From the NCBI GenBank assembly GCA_051878835.1, contig JBJEKW010000052.1:1-46334 (forward strand): DNA of 46,334 nucleotides. The letters are read 5' to 3'. Positions 39,821 through 46,334 of the stretch are shown in pieces. Position 1 is the stretch's first letter; each line of letters starts with the position of its first letter. The stretch comes from Olsenella_K sp051878835 (lineage in GTDB: Bacteria > Actinomycetota > Coriobacteriia > Coriobacteriales > Atopobiaceae). The notes beneath the pieces were generated by a model. The model was not told the DNA's origin. It ran no database searches and saw nothing but the letters and a program-made list of their open reading frames with translations. Position numbers and translations under genes: made by a program.

Positions 39821-39912
39821 GGAACCCCTTGAGTTACCATGAACAGCGGCCGCGCCGTGCGGCCCTCCAAGCAGTCCCAGGTAAAACCTGCTTGCAAATC
39901 CAAAACCGGGAG
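39821..39912 (+). promoter_or_regulatory. structured leader of the queuosine precursor transporter gene, possible preQ1-type riboswitch
   Basis: The 119-bp leader contains GGCCGC/GCGGCC (39848-39853 with 39859-39864) and CAAGCAG/CTGCTTG (39868-39874 with 39888-39894). Longer-range complementarity links GTTACC (39833-39838) with GGTAA (39880-39884) and GGA (39821-39823) with TCC (39899-39901), just before the ribosome site GGGAG (39908-39912). A-rich strands (AAAAC, CAAAAC) near the 3' end are usual in preQ1 aptamers. The gene context fits preQ1 sensing, but I cannot fit it surely to a known class. Confidence 0.45.
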
Positions 39913-39918
39913 ACATAT

Positions 39919-40644
39919 ATGCTCAAGCGCACCATTCAGGACTACAAGGTTCTTCTTCGCAGCATTCCCAGCGCCACCGTGACCTTGTACGTCGTCAGCG
40001 TCATCATGATGAACCTGCTGGCAAACAAGGAGCTCATCTCGCTGCCGTGGCTGGCGCTGGACTGCGGCTTCTGCGTCAGCTGGGTCAGTTTCCTGTGCAT
40101 GGACATGATCTGCAAGCGCTTCGGCGCCAGGGCGTCCATCGAGATAAACCTGCTTTCTTTGGGCATCAACCTGGCCGTGTGCATCGTGTTCTGGCTCATG
40201 AGCCTGACGCCGGGCATGTGGGGCGCCTACTACAGCACTGGCAGCCTGCAGGTGAACGACGCGCTGAACGCCACGTTTGGCGGTGCGTGGTACGTGGTCG
40301 TGGGTTCCACCTGCGCCTCGGCCATCTCGTCGGTCGTGAACTCGAACGTGAACGTGGCCATCGCCAGGCACCTGCACAAGGACACGTTCGGCGCCTTCGC
40401 GCTGCGCTCCTACACCAGCACGCTGGTGGGCCAGTTCGTGGACAACTTCGTGTTTGCCCTGCTGGTGAGCCACCTGTTCTTTGGCTGGACCATGACCCAG
40501 GTCGTCATGTGCTCCTTCACCGGCGCCGTGTTCGAGCTTCTGTGCGAGGCGTTCCTCTCGCCCGTGGGCTACCGCGTGGTCGAGGGCTGGGAGCGCGAGA
40601 ACGTGGGCTCCGCCTACCTGCAGCTGCACGCGCAGGAGCAGTAG
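39919..40644 (+). CDS. queuosine precursor transporter (VUT family, YhhQ-like)
   Basis: 241-residue membrane protein with about six helices, of the VUT/YhhQ family that imports queuosine precursors such as preQ0 or preQ1 for tRNA modification. Features: IPSATVTLYVVSVIMMNLLANKELI, WVSFLCMDMICKRFGARASIEINLLSLGINL (conserved Asp and Arg in the second helix region), GSTCASAISSVVNSNVNVAI and YTSTLVGQFVDNFVFALL. ATG 39919 follows GGGAG. The structured leader suggests control by a pathway metabolite. An SDR gene begins one base after its stop codon. Confidence 0.88.
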   Translation: MLKRTIQDYKVLLRSIPSATVTLYVVSVIMMNLLANKELISLPWLALDCGFCVSWVSFLCMDMICKRFGARASIEINLLSLGINLAVCIVFWLMSLTPGMWGAYYSTGSLQVNDALNATFGGAWYVVVGSTCASAISSVVNSNVNVAIARHLHKDTFGAFALRSYTSTLVGQFVDNFVFALLVSHLFFGWTMTQVVMCSFTGAVFELLCEAFLSPVGYRVVEGWERENVGSAYLQLHAQEQ

Positions 40645-40645
40645 C

Positions 40646-41371
40646 GTGGGAAGCGTCGAGCCTCGCAGCCTGCCGCTGGACGCGGGCGGGCGCTCGCTGG
40701 ACGTGCTGATCACGGGCACGTCCAGCGGCATCGGCCGTGCTACGGCGGAGCTGTTCTTGGCCCGCGGCCATCGCGTGTGGGGTGTCGACGTGCAGCCCGC
40801 CAGCATAGACGACCCCGGCTACCAGCACTTCGTTGCAGACGTGCGCGACCGCGATGCCCTGCCGAAGGGGCTGCGGCCGCAGGTCGTCGTCAGCAACGCG
40901 GGCGTGCAGGACTCGGGTGACGACATCGGCGTGAACCTGCGGGGTGCCATCAACGTGTGCGAGCGCTACGCGTTCGCGGGGAACCACAGGCCCGCGCCCC
41001 AGCTGAGGGCCGTGGTCCTGGTGGGGTCGTCCAGCGGTCACACGGGGGCGGAGTTCCCCGAGTACGCCGCGTCGAAGGGTGGCGTGCTGGCCTACGCGAA
41101 GAACCTGGCGCAGCGGCTGGCGCCCCTTGCCACCTGCAACAGCGTGGACCCCGGTGGGGTCACGACAGAGCTGAACCGCCCCGTGATGGACGACCCCACG
41201 CTGTGGGGGCGCATCATGGACCTGACTCCGCTGCGCCGCTGGGCTACGCCTGAGGAGATCGCCCGCTGGATCTACTTCGTGGCGGTGGACAACCGGTTCA
41301 TGACCGGCCAGAACCTGCTGATAGACGGCGGAGAGGCGGGCAGCTTCGACTTCGTGTGGCCGGACGAGTAG
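40646..41371 (+). CDS. SDR-family oxidoreductase (FabG-like)
   Basis: 241-residue short-chain dehydrogenase/reductase. NAD(P) loop LITGTSSGIGRATAELFL, structural NAG in VVVSNAGVQDS, catalytic Ser in VLVGSSSGHTGAEF, catalytic Tyr and Lys in EYAASKGGVLAYAKN, and the C-terminal FMTGQNLLIDGGE. It reduces or oxidises a carbonyl/alcohol pair of unknown identity. GTG 40646 is used as start with AGGAG upstream, immediately after the transporter stop, implying coupling. Confidence 0.87.
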   Translation: MGSVEPRSLPLDAGGRSLDVLITGTSSGIGRATAELFLARGHRVWGVDVQPASIDDPGYQHFVADVRDRDALPKGLRPQVVVSNAGVQDSGDDIGVNLRGAINVCERYAFAGNHRPAPQLRAVVLVGSSSGHTGAEFPEYAASKGGVLAYAKNLAQRLAPLATCNSVDPGGVTTELNRPVMDDPTLWGRIMDLTPLRRWATPEEIARWIYFVAVDNRFMTGQNLLIDGGEAGSFDFVWPDE

Positions 41372-41467
41372 GCTGGAGCCCCGGGTTCGCCAGCCATGGC
41401 CTCGCCGCAAAGGAAGTGGTGAGGCGGACGGGCGGCGCAGCGGACGTCGGAGCGGGGGTGTCGCTGC

Positions 41468-41902
41468 CTACAGGTTCTTCTCGCCCCAGTCCTTCAACTG
41501 CATCAGGATGGGGACCAGCGAGCGCGCCTGCGGCGTCAGGCGGTACTCCACGCGCACGGGCATCTGGTCGTACTGACGGCGCTCGACCAGGCCGTCCGCC
41601 TCGAGCTCCTTCAGAGAGCTCGACAGCATGGTGTTGGTGATGCCGAAGACCAGGCGGCGCAGCTCGCCGTAGCGCAGCTGGTCTGACTGGGACAGCGCCA
41701 CTATGAGCAGGATCTTCCACTTTCCGCCGACGGCGTCCAGCACGTGTCGCAGGGCGCAGCCCGAGCCCGTGATGCTGGGGTCCGCGCTGCTGAGGCAGGG
41801 CGAGAGGTTGGGCTTGCGCTGTGCGGTTGACTCATTGGTACCGTTGAGCTGCTGTGATCTGCGGGCGATGCGCCGCCCGTCCGAGGTTGCGGTCGTTGCC
41901 AT
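41468..41902 (-). CDS. HxlR-family transcriptional regulator
   Basis: 144-residue winged-helix regulator of the HxlR type. The core CALRHVLDAVGGKWKILLIVALSQSDQLRYGELRRLVFGITNTMLSSSLKELEADGLVERRQYDQMPVRVEYRLTPQARSLVPILMQLKDWG is complete, with the typical single Cys before the helix-turn-helix that can act as a redox or electrophile sensor. A 45-residue Ser/Thr/Arg-rich N-terminal extension precedes it. Start 41902 follows AAGGAAA. It is divergent from thioredoxin across a short AT-rich region, so it probably represses the thioredoxin pair and itself; the redox link is inference. Confidence 0.88.
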   Translation of the reverse strand: MATTATSDGRRIARRSQQLNGTNESTAQRKPNLSPCLSSADPSITGSGCALRHVLDAVGGKWKILLIVALSQSDQLRYGELRRLVFGITNTMLSSSLKELEADGLVERRQYDQMPVRVEYRLTPQARSLVPILMQLKDWGEKNL

Positions 41903-41941
41903 GGTCAGTTTTTCCTTACCACGTTTGTATAAACTGCGTAC

Positions 41942-41969
41942 TTGCTCAGAAAAATATACCACGTATAGT
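41942..41969 (+). promoter_or_regulatory. predicted thioredoxin promoter in the divergent hxlR-trxA region
   Basis: TTGCTC (41942-41947), 16-bp spacer, TATAGT (41964-41969). GTATAAAC and GTATAG copies around it are candidate half-sites for the divergent HxlR regulator. Confidence 0.55.
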
Positions 41970-42029
41970 AAGGGCCGTAACGCAGAGCAGGCGGCCGGCG
42001 AGGCCAGCCTGCAACAGAGAGGAGCAACC

Positions 42030-42347
42030 ATGGAGTACCAGTTCACGAAGGACAACTTCAAGTCCGAGGTCATCGACAGCAAGCAGCCCGTCCTGGTGGA
42101 TTTCTACGCTGACTGGTGCGGCCCCTGCCGCGCCATGATGCCGGTGGTCGAGCAGCTAGCAGACGAGTACGACGGCCGCCTGAAGGTGGGCAAGGTCAAC
42201 TCCGACGAGCAGCCCGAGCTGGCATCGGCGTTCAAGGTCATGAGCATCCCCAGCTTCTTTATCATCAAGGACGGCAAGGTCGTGGACCAGCTGATTGGCG
42301 GCATGCCCAAGGACATGCTGAAGCAGCACATCGACGCCCAGCTGTAA
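42030..42347 (+). CDS. trxA: thioredoxin
   Basis: 105-residue classical thioredoxin. Active-site WCGPC in VDFYADWCGPCRAMMPVVEQLADEY, cis-Pro segment MSIPSFFIIKDGK and the C-terminal helix. It reduces protein disulfides in the cytoplasm. GGAG precedes ATG 42030. It is ten bases ahead of a second thioredoxin-fold gene and divergent from the HxlR regulator, suggesting redox-responsive control. Confidence 0.95.
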   Translation: MEYQFTKDNFKSEVIDSKQPVLVDFYADWCGPCRAMMPVVEQLADEYDGRLKVGKVNSDEQPELASAFKVMSIPSFFIIKDGKVVDQLIGGMPKDMLKQHIDAQL

Positions 42348-42357
42348 GGTAGCGCGC

Positions 42358-42735
42358 ATGACCTCAATGCGCGACCTGCGGGCGGGGGAGAGCGTGGACG
42401 ACTTCGTCCGCGCCCATCCCCTGGCGCTGGTGCAGTTTGGCAGCGGGGAGTGCAACCCCTGCGCCGCCATCAGGCAGAAGGTCGACCGCTGGCTAAGAGC
42501 CTGGGACGAAGGCGAGGTTTCTGGCGAGGGGGATACGGACCAGCCTCATCCTGCCGTGGCCGCGCTGTACGTTCCCATGGAGAAGAACCTGGAGCTGGCA
42601 GCCCAGATGGGCGTGCTGTCGGTGCCCACCGTGCGCCTGTACGTGGACGGCCACCTGGCGCTAGAGGGCGCGGGCCACTTCAGCCTGGACGCCATCCTGG
42701 AGCGCGCCCGGCAGTACGCGGAACTGATGGCATAA
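42358..42735 (+). CDS. thioredoxin-fold protein with GECNPC active site
   Basis: 125-residue thioredoxin-like protein. The active site reads QFGSGECNPCAAIRQKV, a CxxC with unusual Asn-Pro between the Cys and no Trp before. A longer helix-loop insert (RAWDEGEVSGEGDTDQPHP) follows, then YVPMEKNLELAAQMGVLSVPTVRLYVDGHLA with the cis-Pro. It may be a specialised reductase or an electron partner of the upstream thioredoxin. The pair is ended by two hairpins. Confidence 0.85.
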   Translation: MTSMRDLRAGESVDDFVRAHPLALVQFGSGECNPCAAIRQKVDRWLRAWDEGEVSGEGDTDQPHPAVAALYVPMEKNLELAAQMGVLSVPTVRLYVDGHLALEGAGHFSLDAILERARQYAELMA

Positions 42736-42748
42736 GAAGCGCAAACGG

Positions 42749-42773
42749 CCGCGAGTCGCCAAACGACTCGCGG
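42749..42773 (+). terminator. first hairpin after the thioredoxin pair
   Basis: Perfect 10-bp stem CCGCGAGTCG (42749-42758) / CGACTCGCGG (42764-42773) with a five-base loop; no T tail follows directly. Confidence 0.6.
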
Positions 42774-42783
42774 CACATGCGAA

Positions 42784-42827
42784 GGCGAGGTTCGGGATTC
42801 TGTGCCCCCGAGCCTCGCCCGTTTTCT
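42784..42827 (+). terminator. rho-independent terminator after the thioredoxin pair
   Basis: Stem GGCGAGG-TCGGG (42784-42796) / CCCGA-CCTCGCC (42807-42819), followed by CGTTTTCTT. It separates the rightward thioredoxin unit from the leftward SDR-cupin gene. Confidence 0.75.
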
Positions 42828-42895
42828 TGCCTAGTTGAAATGGCGTGGTCGGCGCGTCCCTAAGGGATGTGCCGGACAGGGCCTGCCAGATGCCT

Positions 42896-44305
42896 CTAGT
42901 CCTGCTGGCCCTCCTGAGCCTGCCTGCAGGCTGCCAGGTAGTCGTCCCGCTGCAGGACGTCGCCGGCGTCGGTGGCCTTCGTCGAGCCCAGGATCATGCC
43001 CACGTGGCTGAACCAAGAGCCGGGGGTCGCGCCATGCCAGTGCTCGACGCCGGGCTCGACGGTGACGACGTCGCCCTTGTGCAGCAGGCGAGCGGCCTTT
43101 CCGCGCTCCTGGTAGACGCCCTCGCCGTCAGTCACCATGAGCACCTGCCTGCCGTGGTGCGTGTGCCAGTCGTTGTGCGCACCAGGGGCAAAGGTCACGG
43201 TGCCCACCGAGCTGCCGCTGGGGTCGTCCAGGCCCTGAATCATGTTCACGTACGACTTGCCGTGGAAGCGCTCGGCGGGAACCTCAACGCCCAGCGGGAA
43301 CAGCGTCCGGGGTGTGCCGTCCTTCTCCCATGCGTCGGAGCTCGACGTCCTGGCAGCGCGCAGGATGGTGTCGGGCATGCGCTTGGCCAGCTCGTCCACC
43401 GTCCAGTGCCCGTCGCCCTTCTGGACCTGGCATTCGATGGCGGGCTGGGAGTACCACTCGATCTTTCCCGAGGCCGAGAGGCCAAACACCTGGCCCGTGA
43501 CGTCCCTGCAGTCGTCGCAGCACAAATAGGCCAAGAAGGGCGCCAGGTAGATGGGGTCGGCATGCTCCGCCTCGACGGCGGCCAGCTTCTTTTGGTCCAG
43601 ATGGCCCTCGCCCAGGGCCGCCGACAGCGTGCGCACGGTCTTGGCGAACTCGACCACGTGGCCGGGCGACGTGGCACGCGGGCAATAGGCGTTCACGGTG
43701 ATGCCGTAGCGAGAAAGCTCCTGAGCGGCCGCCTTCGTGAGTCCTACCAGGCCCGCGTTGCCGGCGCTGTAGGCGCACAGGTTGCCGATGCCCACCCAGG
43801 CGTTGGACGCGCTGTTCAGGATGGTGCCCGAGCCCTGGCGCATCATGTGCGGCACCACGTGGTGCATCGTGTTGTACGCGCCCGTCATCTTTGCCCTGGT
43901 CTGGTAGTCCCAGCTCTCGGGGGTGGTGTTGGCGATGGTGCCCTGGCCCAGGCCGGCGGCGTTGTTCACCAGGATGTCGACGCGCCCGTAGGCGTCAAGG
44001 GCGGTCTGCACCAGACGGCCTGCGGTGTCAAAGTCGCTGACGTCGCCAAAGAACGGGGTGGCCTCGCCGCCCGCGTCGCGGATCTCCTGCGCCACCGAGG
44101 CGGCGTCGCCGCGCATGGACATGACCTTCTGGCGCTCGTCCGCGGGCAGGTCGGCGTACTGCTGGGCTAGCTTGGCCCTGTCCAGGGGATGACGGTTGTT
44201 CGTGACCACCCTGGCGCCCTCCTGTGCCAGGAATCGCGCTATACCCCTGCCTATGCCCTGGCCAGATCCGGTGACGATGGCTACCTTTCCGTCCAGATGT
44301 CCCAT
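42896..44305 (-). CDS. SDR-cupin fusion protein lacking the active-site lysine
   Basis: 469-residue two-domain protein. Residues 1 to about 290 are a short-chain dehydrogenase: IVTGSGQGIGRGIARFL cofactor loop, ILVNNAAGL, catalytic Ser in ILNSASNAW. The active-site motif YxxxK, however, reads YSAGN, with Asn in place of the Lys needed for proton transfer and ribose binding. Residues about 330-450 are a cupin: FAPGAHNDWHTHHGRQVLMVTDGEG and GDVVTVEPGVEHWHGA give metal-binding His. The substrate is unknown. A GGAGG site precedes ATG 44305. It is 41 bp downstream of the LuxR-type gene and probably its target or co-transcribed partner. Confidence 0.87.
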   Translation of the reverse strand: MGHLDGKVAIVTGSGQGIGRGIARFLAQEGARVVTNNRHPLDRAKLAQQYADLPADERQKVMSMRGDAASVAQEIRDAGGEATPFFGDVSDFDTAGRLVQTALDAYGRVDILVNNAAGLGQGTIANTTPESWDYQTRAKMTGAYNTMHHVVPHMMRQGSGTILNSASNAWVGIGNLCAYSAGNAGLVGLTKAAAQELSRYGITVNAYCPRATSPGHVVEFAKTVRTLSAALGEGHLDQKKLAAVEAEHADPIYLAPFLAYLCCDDCRDVTGQVFGLSASGKIEWYSQPAIECQVQKGDGHWTVDELAKRMPDTILRAARTSSSDAWEKDGTPRTLFPLGVEVPAERFHGKSYVNMIQGLDDPSGSSVGTVTFAPGAHNDWHTHHGRQVLMVTDGEGVYQERGKAARLLHKGDVVTVEPGVEHWHGATPGSWFSHVGMILGSTKATDAGDVLQRDDYLAACRQAQEGQQD

Positions 44306-44346
44306 GGTTCCTCCTTATGCGATTGGATTGAGTTTTGTCGTGGTTT

Positions 44347-45396
44347 CTACTTGGCCTCGTAGCGGCGCAGCAGCCGTTCCAGCAGCTGCTGCGTGGCGTC
44401 GTCGTTGGCCAGGCGTACGGGCTCCTCTATCTGCTGTTGCGTGGCGGCTGGCCCCAGCTGGACCTGCGAGGCGTCCAGCTGGGGCACCTCGCCGTTGGCC
44501 TGGTCGACGGAGCCCACCGTGTCCGTGGGGAACCGGCGGGCAGGAACCGCGGAGCGACCCTGCGCCTGGCCCTTGTTGCGGGAAGTGACGTCGCGCAGCT
44601 TTCGGATGAGCTCGGCCTGGTTGCTGACGCCCAGCTTGCGGTGCATGTTGTCGATGTGCTTGTACACGGTGGCACGGCTGATGCCCAGCTCCATGGCCAC
44701 GGCCTTCGGCGAGTTGCCGCGCAAAAGCTCCTGGCCCACCTCCAGCTCGCGCGGGGTCAGACCCGCCACGTTGCCGGCGCGTCTTCCCGTGTGACCAGCC
44801 GGGTCCAGGACCTGCTGGATGCCCATCTGCTCGTCTGAGGGAGGCGTCACATAGAAGTTCTGGTACATGGAGTCCAGGTGGTGGTTGCACCGGGAGAGGG
44901 CGTCCAGCTCCTCCGTGCCGGGGGGCGTGCTCTGCGGGAAGCGCTCCAGGTCAAAGAGGGCGCGAATCTTTCCCGCGTTGTCGCATAGGCAGAAGCCCGT
45001 GGCCCAGCGCACCTTCTGCCGGTGGACGTACTCGCGGTAGAACGTCGTGTCGTGGAGCTCCTGCTCCCAGTCCATGACCACGGGCTCGTAGCGCTGGGCG
45101 CTGTCGTGTCGGGTCATGATGGTGTAGTCGCGCACGATCCTCTCGACCGAGTACGCGCCCTCGCTTGCAACCAGGTAGTGCTCGTTGTAGTCGCGGGCGA
45201 TCGTCCTGCTGACGCCGATGAAGTACTCGTCAACGAGCCTGCCGTCGGCGCTCAGGAAGAACACCGTTGCCGCGTCGTAGGGAAAGACCTGGCGCAGGCT
45301 GGTCAGCGCCGTGATGCAGAACTCCCTGGGCGAGTGGATGGCGCCACATTGCGCCAGCACGCCGTCGATGCGCTCCCATTGCTGTTCAGTCGTCAT
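44347..45396 (-). CDS. LuxR-type transcriptional regulator with GAF-like sensor region
   Basis: 349-residue regulator. The N-terminal 190 residues resemble a GAF/PAS-like sensory fold (FPYDAATVFFLSADGRLVDEYFIG, WATGFCLCDNAGKIRALFDLERF). The LuxR/GerE helix-turn-helix is GLTPRELEVGQELLRGNSPKAVAMELGISRATVYKHIDNMHRKLGVSNQAELIRKL (about 213-268). A Gln-rich tail of about 80 residues follows. I recall similar LuxR regulators being numerous in Coriobacteriia beside oxidoreductase genes. It probably controls the adjacent SDR-cupin gene. The ligand is unknown. Confidence 0.87.
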   Translation of the reverse strand: MTTEQQWERIDGVLAQCGAIHSPREFCITALTSLRQVFPYDAATVFFLSADGRLVDEYFIGVSRTIARDYNEHYLVASEGAYSVERIVRDYTIMTRHDSAQRYEPVVMDWEQELHDTTFYREYVHRQKVRWATGFCLCDNAGKIRALFDLERFPQSTPPGTEELDALSRCNHHLDSMYQNFYVTPPSDEQMGIQQVLDPAGHTGRRAGNVAGLTPRELEVGQELLRGNSPKAVAMELGISRATVYKHIDNMHRKLGVSNQAELIRKLRDVTSRNKGQAQGRSAVPARRFPTDTVGSVDQANGEVPQLDASQVQLGPAATQQQIEEPVRLANDDATQQLLERLLRRYEAK

Positions 45397-45688
45397 CGCC
45401 TGTCCCCCTCCTCTGGGCTTGCACGTTGCAACTTTTATTAGTTTGAGTCTGCGGCAAGTTCACGGTGGCAGACATACGCAAAATTGATAATGTATGGAAC
45501 CGGTCAGGAACCAATCTGGGCACTTGGGGCAAGACATGTCCGAATTTCGGGTAAAAGATGTGCGCCGTCACCTGACGGTACAAGCACAGAAGCATACGAG
45601 CCCCTCCGTCAGGCTGGCACCTCTGCGTCTACAGGCCGTCAGGGTGCCGTTCCGGCGGTCGGCCCGCCTGCGGAAAAGGAGTAGACCC
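45397..45688. other. divergent regulatory region between the LuxR-type and flavin reductase genes
   Basis: 292 bp. An AT-rich core (about 45425-45500) probably holds both promoters. A perfect palindrome CCGTCA-CC-TGACGG lies at 45565-45578, and CCGTCAG recurs at about 45606 and 45643; GGCACC/GGTGCC can also pair (about 45618 with 45650). These may be LuxR-type sites or leader structure for the flavin reductase gene. No gene is convincing here. Confidence 0.5.
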
Positions 45689-46234
45689 ATGCCCACAAAG
45701 AAGACCGTCGACTATGCCGACTACGCCTCTGAGATCGTCCGCGCCATTCCGAAGGGCGTCCTTCTGACCACGAAGGCCAACGGCAAGGTGAACGCCATGA
45801 CCATAGGCTGGGGCGTCCTGGGCACCAACTGGGCGCTTCCCGTGTTCCAGGCGTTCATCCGCAAGCACCGCTACACCGTGCAGATGCTGGACCAGAACCC
45901 CGAGTTCACGGTGAACGTGCCCCTGGGCGACTACGACCGAAAGATCGTCGGCATCTGCGGCTCCTGCCACGGCAACGAGGTGGACAAGGTGCAGAAGGCC
46001 GGCCTTACGCTGGTGGACTCCGACGTGGTCAGCGTGCCCGGCATCCAGCAGCTGCCGCTGACCCTGGAGTGCAAGGTCATATATCGCCAGGAGCAGGACC
46101 TTTCGCTGTACCCCGCGGACATCGCCCAGAAGTTCTACCCGCAGGACGTGGACGGCTCCGCGGTCGGTGCCAACCGCGACCCGCACATTATGGTGTTCGG
46201 CCAGATCGTGAACGCCTACGTGATCGAGGAATAG
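45689..46234 (+). CDS. flavin reductase-like domain protein
   Basis: 181-residue FMN-binding split-barrel protein of the flavin reductase-like family. Features: IPKGVLLTTKANGKVNAMTIGWGVLGTNWALPVFQAFIRKHRYT (flavin phosphate loop), FTVNVPLGDYDRKIVGICGSCHGNEVDKVQKAGLTL and the closing DPHIMVFGQIVNAYVIEE. It may reduce flavin or act as an FMN-binding electron carrier. The CGSCHGNEVDK segment replaces the usual CGxxSGRDxDK. AAAAGGAG precedes ATG 45689. The longer frame to 45494 is basic and unconserved. A terminator follows. Confidence 0.87.
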   Translation: MPTKKTVDYADYASEIVRAIPKGVLLTTKANGKVNAMTIGWGVLGTNWALPVFQAFIRKHRYTVQMLDQNPEFTVNVPLGDYDRKIVGICGSCHGNEVDKVQKAGLTLVDSDVVSVPGIQQLPLTLECKVIYRQEQDLSLYPADIAQKFYPQDVDGSAVGANRDPHIMVFGQIVNAYVIEE

Positions 46235-46296
46235 CTCCGGCGTCGCGCGTCGGGTGCGAACTGCACGTGTGGCCAGGTGGGCCATGCCCTTCTCTG

Positions 46297-46330
46297 CCGG
46301 TCTCGCCGCGCCGCGGGACCGGCTTTTTTT
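46297..46330 (+). terminator. rho-independent terminator at the window end
   Basis: CCGGTC (46297-46302) / GACCGG (46317-46322) with further C/G pairing inside, followed by CTTTTTTT (46323-46330). Confidence 0.85.
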
Positions 46331-46334
46331 ATAT

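Overview
The window is GC-rich, gene-dense bacterial DNA with an anaerobic, fermentative character: radical-SAM maturases, a glycyl-radical-type activase, nitrogenase-like proteins and hydrogenase maturases, and no respiratory chain genes. Gene content, codon bias and several small Cys-rich proteins suggest an actinobacterial gut or rumen anaerobe of the Coriobacteriia (Olsenella/Atopobiaceae-like). That assignment is inference; no rRNA gene is present to test it.

Left part (1-5.8 kb): a HAD phosphatase with a small partner, a DUF3343 protein beside a cysteine desulfurase-like enzyme, and a CLC-type fluoride exporter. The exporter sits behind a complete control region: a consensus-like promoter, a fluoride (crcB) riboswitch and an overlapping intrinsic terminator. 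A DUF1275 membrane protein and a GNAT acetyltransferase follow.

Sugar-diacid region (5.8-17.3 kb): a full galactarate/glucarate catabolic set. It comprises galactarate dehydratase (garD), an MBL hydrolase, a CitMHS-type transporter, a CdaR-type regulator, two glucarate dehydratase paralogues (gudX-like and gudD), a DapA-family aldolase that probably replaces GarL, glycerate kinase and tartronate semialdehyde reductase. Three upstream regions share a 14-bp motif, TGTTAYRCRKRACA-like, placed 80, 80 and 81 bp ahead of the predicted -10 boxes. This is a strong candidate for the CdaR activator site. An Fe-S/FAD oxidoreductase, an aldo/keto reductase and a VOC protein follow.

Repeat region (20.9-21.6 kb): five 61-63 bp tandem units, each holding an inverted repeat, plus decayed copies. 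This leads into a structured leader.

Central operon (21.86-36.1 kb), the most unusual part: eleven tightly packed, often overlapping genes in the order nifH-like 1, a fused nifD-nifK-like gene, hypF, hypC, hypD, hypE, nifH-like 2, nifD-like, nifK-like, hydF, hydE. Two nitrogenase-like reductase modules are thus combined with the Fe(CN)2CO-making half of [NiFe]-hydrogenase maturation (HypCDEF) and two of the three [FeFe]-hydrogenase maturases (HydE, HydF). HypA, HypB, HydG and any hydrogenase structural gene are absent from the window. I know of no described pathway with this make-up. My inference is that it builds or uses an iron cofactor carrying CO/CN-type ligands, with nitrogenase-like ATP-driven electron transfer.

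Right part (36.1-46.3 kb): two long inverted repeats, a B3/B4-domain protein, a small hypothetical protein, an orphan glycyl-radical activase, a UDG-family protein, a queuosine precursor transporter behind a structured leader, an SDR, an HxlR regulator divergent from a thioredoxin pair, an SDR-cupin fusion lacking the usual active-site lysine, a LuxR-type regulator and a flavin reductase-like protein.
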